From RDYZ01 sp964518905 (GTDB taxonomy: Bacteria > Cyanobacteriota > Cyanobacteriia > Cyanobacteriales > Geitlerinemataceae), in contig CAZFJL010000014.1 of assembly GCA_964518905.1 (NCBI GenBank), positions 1 through 64,000 on the forward strand: a stretch of 64,000 nt of DNA, written 5' to 3'. The position numbers and the translations under genes are program-made. Positions 60,508-64,000 of this stretch are shown in pieces. How positions within the stretch are numbered: position 1 is the stretch's first letter; each line of letters starts with the position of its first letter. The notes beneath the pieces were generated by a model, which did not search any database, was not told where the DNA came from, and worked only from the letters and a program-made list of their open reading frames with translations.

Positions 60508-62262
60508 ATGACAGAATTTAGCTTTATCTTAGCGAGGCGGTGCGGTGTGACGATCGCCTGTGGCGTTGGTCTGGCGGCGAGCTGGGTGATCCAGGCGATC
60601 GCGCCGGTACAGGCGGCGGAACGATTGGCCGTACGCTATCGCGCCTGGGAACGATCGATCTCGATTGACAGTTTGGCGCACTATGCCGCGACGGGCGACG
60701 CGGATGATGAGCTGGATGCTTATCTGGATTATTTACCGGCAACGACGCGCGATCGCCTTCCCGATTTGTTGTCTACTCCCCTGCCGATCGGAGCCGTCGA
60801 AGCCTCACAGTTTCTCTATTCGCCCCAGGGTGAATTTTTACTTCAGCGCTTAAGCGTCGCCTTTTCGACGGATGCCAGCGATCGCAGTCGGGATACCACG
60901 TTTAAGGGTTTACGCGGGGCGATCGTCACAGCGGCCAACTCTTCCTCCGGCCTGACACCGATCGCCCTGCTCGAAGCCTTCCCGACGCGGACGTTATATC
61001 TCAAAATCGGCGAGGCGATCGCGGCGGTCGATAGCGTGCGCGAAACGCTCGACACGAGTCAGGCAGAGCTATCACGGATTGAGGCGATCGCCGCGCTAGA
61101 ACCACCCGCAGAGGCCGCAATCCGAGATCAATGGCAAGCAATCCAACGACGGGGTTCCCACGCATGGCGCGTCGAGTTGGTCGAGATCCGCGATCGGACA
61201 CGAAATTTTCCCTACGGCCATCGTGCCAGCGCCGATCTATACATCCCGGAGATGCCAGCCGCTAATCTGACCCTGACTAGGGAAACCGATCTGACCAGGA
61301 TCGCCAAATCATCCGCCGCGCCGCTGATCGTCATCTCCCACGGCGTCGGCTCCGATCGTCGCACCTTCTACTACCTCGCGGAATACCTCGCGTCCCACGG
61401 CTTCGCTGTCTTGGTTCCCGAACATGCGGGCAGTAACGCCAAGCATTTACAGGCATTGCTCCGGGGTTCGGAAAACGAGATCGCCAAACCCAGTGAATTT
61501 GACGATCGCCCGCGCGATATTAGCCTGCTCTTGGACGAAGTCACCCGACGGATCGCCTTTGACCCTGACCTTGTGGGACAGATCGATACTTCCCGCACGA
61601 TCGTAATTGGTCATTCGTTTGGGGGCTACACGGCGCTCGCTTTAGCCGGGGCGACGATCGATCCGACCTCTCTACGTCAAACCTGCACGGATCTTGATCA
61701 GCAATGGTCATGGAATCTGTCACTGTTGCTGCAATGCCGCTTGCTAACGCTGGTCGATGATGCGCCACTCATGCCGCAGTGGCGCGATGAACGAGTACGC
61801 GGCGCGATCCTGATCTCACCGATCGGCGGCGCAATTTTCGACGATCGGGGGTTAGCCAACATCACCGTACCGATACTAATGCTAGCCGGAACCGCCGATA
61901 CGATCGCCCCCGCCTATCTCGAACAGATTCCACTGTTTGAGCGCTTACCGATGGCCGATCGTCAGCTTGCGATCTGGCAAGGCGGCACACATTTTTCCTC
62001 GATCGCCGTCCCCCCCGGCGAAGAACCCTCGATCGCGCTGCCCAGCATTCTCGTCGGCCCCGATCCGCAGATCGCCCACCGCGATCTCGAAGCCATCTCC
62101 CTCGCCTTCATCCGCGCTCACCTGATGGACAATCCCGACGCGCACTCCCTGCTCGCACCTAGCGCCCTCGCTGCCCTCGGTAATGCTACGTTGCCGATCG
62201 TCGCGATCGATAGTGCCTCATTAGATCGCGATCAAACCGGTCACGAAACTGGCGGCGAATGA
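60508..62262 (+). CDS. DUF1400 alpha/beta hydrolase (esterase/PAF-acetylhydrolase-like)
   Basis: 584 residues. An N-terminal signal peptide (cleavage near PVQAAE) precedes a DUF1400 domain (about 30-170; AERLAVRYRAWERSISIDSLAHYAATG) and an alpha/beta-hydrolase domain (about 190-560) with oxyanion region LIVISHGVGSDRRTFYYLAEYLASHGF and nucleophile Ser370 in VIGHSFGGYTAL. The late Asp (AGTADTIAP) and His (WQGGTHFSS) complete the triad. A secreted or periplasmic lipid/ester hydrolase is likely. The ATG at 60508 is preferred to a GTG at 60475. The 3' end overlaps the convergent gene by 22 bp. Confidence 0.85.
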   Translation: MTEFSFILARRCGVTIACGVGLAASWVIQAIAPVQAAERLAVRYRAWERSISIDSLAHYAATGDADDELDAYLDYLPATTRDRLPDLLSTPLPIGAVEASQFLYSPQGEFLLQRLSVAFSTDASDRSRDTTFKGLRGAIVTAANSSSGLTPIALLEAFPTRTLYLKIGEAIAAVDSVRETLDTSQAELSRIEAIAALEPPAEAAIRDQWQAIQRRGSHAWRVELVEIRDRTRNFPYGHRASADLYIPEMPAANLTLTRETDLTRIAKSSAAPLIVISHGVGSDRRTFYYLAEYLASHGFAVLVPEHAGSNAKHLQALLRGSENEIAKPSEFDDRPRDISLLLDEVTRRIAFDPDLVGQIDTSRTIVIGHSFGGYTALALAGATIDPTSLRQTCTDLDQQWSWNLSLLLQCRLLTLVDDAPLMPQWRDERVRGAILISPIGGAIFDDRGLANITVPILMLAGTADTIAPAYLEQIPLFERLPMADRQLAIWQGGTHFSSIAVPPGEEPSIALPSILVGPDPQIAHRDLEAISLAFIRAHLMDNPDAHSLLAPSALAALGNATLPIVAIDSASLDRDQTGHETGGE

Positions 62263-62552
62263 TGCTGCCGTCCTCCAATAAACGCCTGCATCATCTTTTC
62301 GGGTGGTACATCCCACGACGACAGCACGTACCACACCTTCGTATCAAATACCCCCGTCGCTGACAGCTCAAAATATTCCTGCACCGCTGCAACCGCCGCC
62401 CGCGTCTTAGCGCCATAATGCCCATCGATCGACCCGGAATAACACCCCAGCAAGCGTAACGCCCGTTGCAGCGTAACCACATCAACGCCCTGCTCATCCA
62501 GAGTCAGAGAAATGGGTTCAAGCTCGTTGAGCGCCAGGTAAAGAGAGTGCAT
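62241..62552 (-). CDS. Peptidoglycan-binding-domain protein
   Basis: 103 residues made of one PG_binding_1-type repeat: VVTLQRALRLLGCYSGSIDGHYGAKTRAAVAAVQEYFELSATGVFDTKVWYVL (about 25-77). No signal peptide is seen, so it may bind another polymer or be an isolated module. The stop region overlaps the convergent esterase gene by 22 bp. A perfect CRP-type palindrome lies 274 bp upstream of its start. Confidence 0.75.
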   Translation of the reverse strand: MHSLYLALNELEPISLTLDEQGVDVVTLQRALRLLGCYSGSIDGHYGAKTRAAVAAVQEYFELSATGVFDTKVWYVLSSWDVPPEKMMQAFIGGRQHHSPPVS

Positions 62553-62825
62553 GGTGTCTGTAGGAAAATCAAGTTGAAGTTAAGCGGTACGCCCCCTATC
62601 AATCAACGGATAGAACGTAGGTATGGCGGTAAACCAGAGGAAAAGCGGCAAATCGTAGCGAACATGGTGGCGCAGTCGTCACTTCTATTGTTGACCTTTC
62701 TCTTGAAAACGATGGTGATCACTGTCCGTACTTTCTGTGAGATTGTCGAGTGTTTCGTGCGATCTCGATGGGAGACCTGCGTGATGCGTACGTACGTTCG
62801 CGGCTGATCTCTAGCGCCGATCTTA

Positions 62826-62841
62826 TGTGACTTGGATCACA
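62826..62841. promoter_or_regulatory. CRP-type (SyCRP1-like) palindrome 1
   Basis: TGTGACTTGGATCACA, a perfect TGTGA-N6-TCACA match to the cAMP receptor protein consensus, which cyanobacterial SyCRP1 shares. It lies between the peptidoglycan-binding gene (start 62552, minus strand) and the terminator-like hairpin at 62850-62877. Which promoter it serves is unclear; the former gene is the nearest candidate. Confidence 0.75.
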
Positions 62842-62877
62842 ACAAATAAAACGGGTTACGGCAAAGCCGTGACCCGT
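62842..62877 (-). terminator. Rho-independent terminator, minus strand
   Basis: A 12-bp stem ACGGGTTACGGC / GCCGTGACCCGT (one G-U) with a 3-nt loop at about 62850-62877, followed on the minus strand by TTTTATTTGTT. It would end transcripts from the 57-residue gene at 63114-63287, leaving a 3' region of about 240 nt. Confidence 0.75.
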
Positions 62878-63113
62878 GGTGAGAGTTATCTTGAGGAAAT
62901 TTGATGACGTAGAGAAACGAGAATGTTGTGAAATTCGGTTAGTTGTTGGCTATAACCGGATGCTTATCGACAACTGTTCAGAACGCTAAAATGAGTGGGG
63001 CTATGGGGCCGCCGAACTAGTTCTCAGCTTTGGATGGTTGAGTCAAAGAAAGCCTTAACCGTTAGACAGCAACGCAATGCACTAATTAACCGTCAATGAG
63101 TCGGGGGCATTCG
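62878..63113 (-). other. Non-coding 3' region of the 57-residue gene
   Basis: About 235 nt between the stop of the small gene and the terminator, with no credible open frame. It contains GACGTAGAGAAACGAG (62906-62921), which pairs, with one mismatch, with CTCGTTTCTCTATGTC just upstream of the small gene's start (63297-63312). It may be a long 3' UTR or a separate small RNA. Confidence 0.4.
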
Positions 63114-63287
63114 TTAGTCAATAATGGAGAGGCGACCGCGACGCACTGCATGCATCAAGCGAGCCGTAACAGTATGAGTTTCTTCGTCAACAACTTCAGA
63201 GAGTAGCGCGTGCCAGTCAGCGCGACGAATGTAGCCGGTATCCCAGGCGTTGGTGAAAATGCGTTCTGATGTGGTGGTGGTGAACAT
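63114..63287 (-). CDS. 57-residue cyanobacterial small protein behind CRP-type sites
   Basis: 57 residues: MFTTTTSERIFTNAWDTGY...RLMHAVRRGRLSIID. The end MHAVRRGRL resembles a family of short cyanobacterial proteins with a C-terminal (Y/H)AVRRGRL word, of unknown function. GAGG lies 8 nt before the ATG. A perfect CRP-type palindrome centred about 130 bp upstream and a terminator downstream mark it as its own transcription unit. Too short for routine gene calling. Confidence 0.75.
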   Translation of the reverse strand: MFTTTTSERIFTNAWDTGYIRRADWHALLSEVVDEETHTVTARLMHAVRRGRLSIID

Positions 63288-63387
63288 GTCGATAACCTCG
63301 TTTCTCTATGTCTATAAGTATCCGTGTTTTTTGGTATCTGCGAAGCGATCGTAACCAGTAGTTACACGTGATACTAAATGCCAAAAT

Positions 63388-63426
63388 TCAGGACTTAGAT
63401 CACGCCTTTTTGTGACTCAGATCACA
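63388..63426 (-). promoter_or_regulatory. CRP-type (SyCRP1-like) palindrome 2, with a degenerate tandem copy
   Basis: TGTGACTCAGATCACA at 63411-63426 is a perfect TGTGA-N6-TCACA site. A second, degenerate match (GGACTTAGATCACG) lies at 63391-63404 with its centre about 23 bp away, two helical turns. A TAGTAT -10-like word on the minus strand lies at 63371-63376. The only gene in range is the 57-residue gene, 124 bp away, which is transcribed in the matching direction. Confidence 0.75.
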
Positions 63427-63479
63427 AAAAGTAAGATTGAGTTCAGATTTACCCGCATTATCGTTTTGTGTGGGTCTGT

Positions 63480-63603
63480 GGGACGGTTCTCAATTAAGTG
63501 TTTCTAGTGCTTGCCCAGCAAGGAGTACAGCCCCGATTTCGCCTGGGTCAGGCGTTCGGTAGCTTGCCCGATGGGGGGTTTACGCTGAGTTGCCGATGTG
63601 CCC
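63480..63603. mobile_element. Degenerate second copy of the IS-related MITE
   Basis: About 124 bp, aligned along its whole length with 41768-41893: left end GGGACGGTTCTCAAT for GGGGCTGTCATCAAT, then CCAGCAAGGAGTACAGCCCC, GGGTCAGGCGTTC and right end GTGCCC followed by TA. Rough identity is 65-70%. No left TA is seen. Its right end supplies the G of the TAG stop of the HAD gene on the minus strand. Confidence 0.7.
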
Positions 63604-64000
63604 TAGGGATGGGTCAGCCATGCCGTTAGGTTGCCGCAAAACTGATCGATCGAGATCGGACGAATTCGGCTTGTGGCCATGGCCGACTCGACTCGCTCCC
63701 GTGGCGTTGAGTAACCCCAATCGGCAAAAAATAGCTCGATATCGCCTAAATCTGATTCGCGATCGACGGCCTGCAATGTTTTGAGCCGATCTTCGACAAA
63801 CCAGATGCGCCGTAATCGATGGTTAATCGGTCGCTCGTGCCGCAACTCACGCAGGGTTTGATATTTCGGGCGTCCCACTTCTTTGCCGAATAGCCGATCG
63901 CCGAGTTCAATCTCGATGCCCTGATCGCCCAGTAAACGGCGCACAAAACGCCCCTCTTTGGTCGTCACAATCCACCAATCCACACCTGCCGAACTCCAGG
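63603..64000 (-). CDS. HAD-family hydrolase, C-terminal part (gene continues past the window)
   Basis: About 131 codons of a longer gene. WWIVTTKEGRFVRRLL contains the HAD motif II Thr (VTTK), KEVGRPKYQTLREL the motif III Lys region, and IWFVEDRLKTLQAV the acidic motif IV (VEDR). It is a phosphatase- or phosphonatase-like HAD protein; substrate unknown. The frame is open to the window edge, and the true start is outside. The stop TAG is formed by the TA and first G of the MITE-like element at 63480-63603. Confidence 0.8.
   Translation of the reverse strand, partial: WSSAGVDWWIVTTKEGRFVRRLLGDQGIEIELGDRLFGKEVGRPKYQTLRELRHERPINHRLRRIWFVEDRLKTLQAVDRESDLGDIELFFADWGYSTPRERVESAMATSRIRPISIDQFCGNLTAWLTHP

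Noticed and set aside
62466..62807. 113-codon open frame on the plus strand after the esterase
   Set aside because: Begins inside the peptidoglycan-binding gene on the other strand and shows no domain; amino-acid composition looks random.
1..64000. CRISPR array, prophage, tRNA or rRNA genes
   Set aside because: No regularly spaced repeats, no phage structural or integrase genes and no cloverleaf or rRNA core words were found while reading both strands.
1..64000. GCGATCGC octamers as local regulatory sites
   Set aside because: HIP1 is spread over the whole window inside and outside genes, as in many cyanobacteria, so single copies carry no local meaning.

Overview
The window is chromosomal DNA from a cyanobacterium. 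The HIP1 octamer GCGATCGC is frequent throughout, and there are genes for photosystem I subunit M (psaM), sulfolipid synthesis (sqdB, sqdX), menB for phylloquinone/menaquinone, a GH57 glycogen branching enzyme, a Tab2-like RNA-binding protein and an OprB-type porin with an S-layer homology domain. I see no rRNA, tRNA or CRISPR array. The genus cannot be fixed from what is here.

Layout. 0-9.5 kb: a CcsA/ResC-type cytochrome c maturation protein, a Rieske lipoprotein, a pentapeptide-repeat gene split by an 891-bp IS5-type insertion sequence, tldE/pmbA, a Tab2 homologue, a TPR protein, a RuvX/YqgF-like nuclease and a porin. 9.7-13.5 kb: a GT2 glycosyltransferase, a methyltransferase and a DUF2142 membrane protein. 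13.5-21.9 kb: a complete Nit1-type nitrilase cluster (Synechocystis sll0783-sll0787 type, MSMEG_0565-0572 families). It holds a nitrogen-starvation protein, nitrilase, radical SAM protein, GNAT, AIR-synthase-like protein, flavoprotein and glycosyltransferase, plus a divergent small protein, and a textbook NtcA promoter lies in the divergent intergenic region. 21.9-31 kb: an ABC-class ATPase, a CheY-like regulator, a membrane protein, a sugar dehydrogenase lipoprotein and a CHASE2 histidine kinase. 31-41.8 kb: psaM, a TerC-like protein, two very large membrane proteins, mazG, and sqdB-sqdX. 41.9-49.2 kb: an RTX-like calcium-binding protein, a pentapeptide protein, a GH57 enzyme and menB. 49.4-64 kb: a DICT-GAF histidine kinase, a DUF2252 protein, an MscS channel, a CHAT-TPR protein, a TnpB element, a DUF1400 esterase, a small protein behind CRP-type sites, and a HAD fragment at the edge.

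The intergenic space is rich in small non-autonomous elements. There are at least three MITE-like families: one carries the terminal repeats of the resident IS and abuts stop codons; one has 20-bp perfect terminal repeats and a TTAT duplication; one has TATAGCA ends and a conserved hairpin core. A fourth repeat family forms strong hairpins placed like terminators.

The most coherent functional system is the Nit1-type cluster with its NtcA box, roughly 300-nt predicted leader and internal hairpins. The most interesting DNA-level signals are the IS/MITE relationship and the pair of perfect CRP-type palindromes around a 57-residue gene. Products and roles are inferred from sequence recognition alone; no database search was run.
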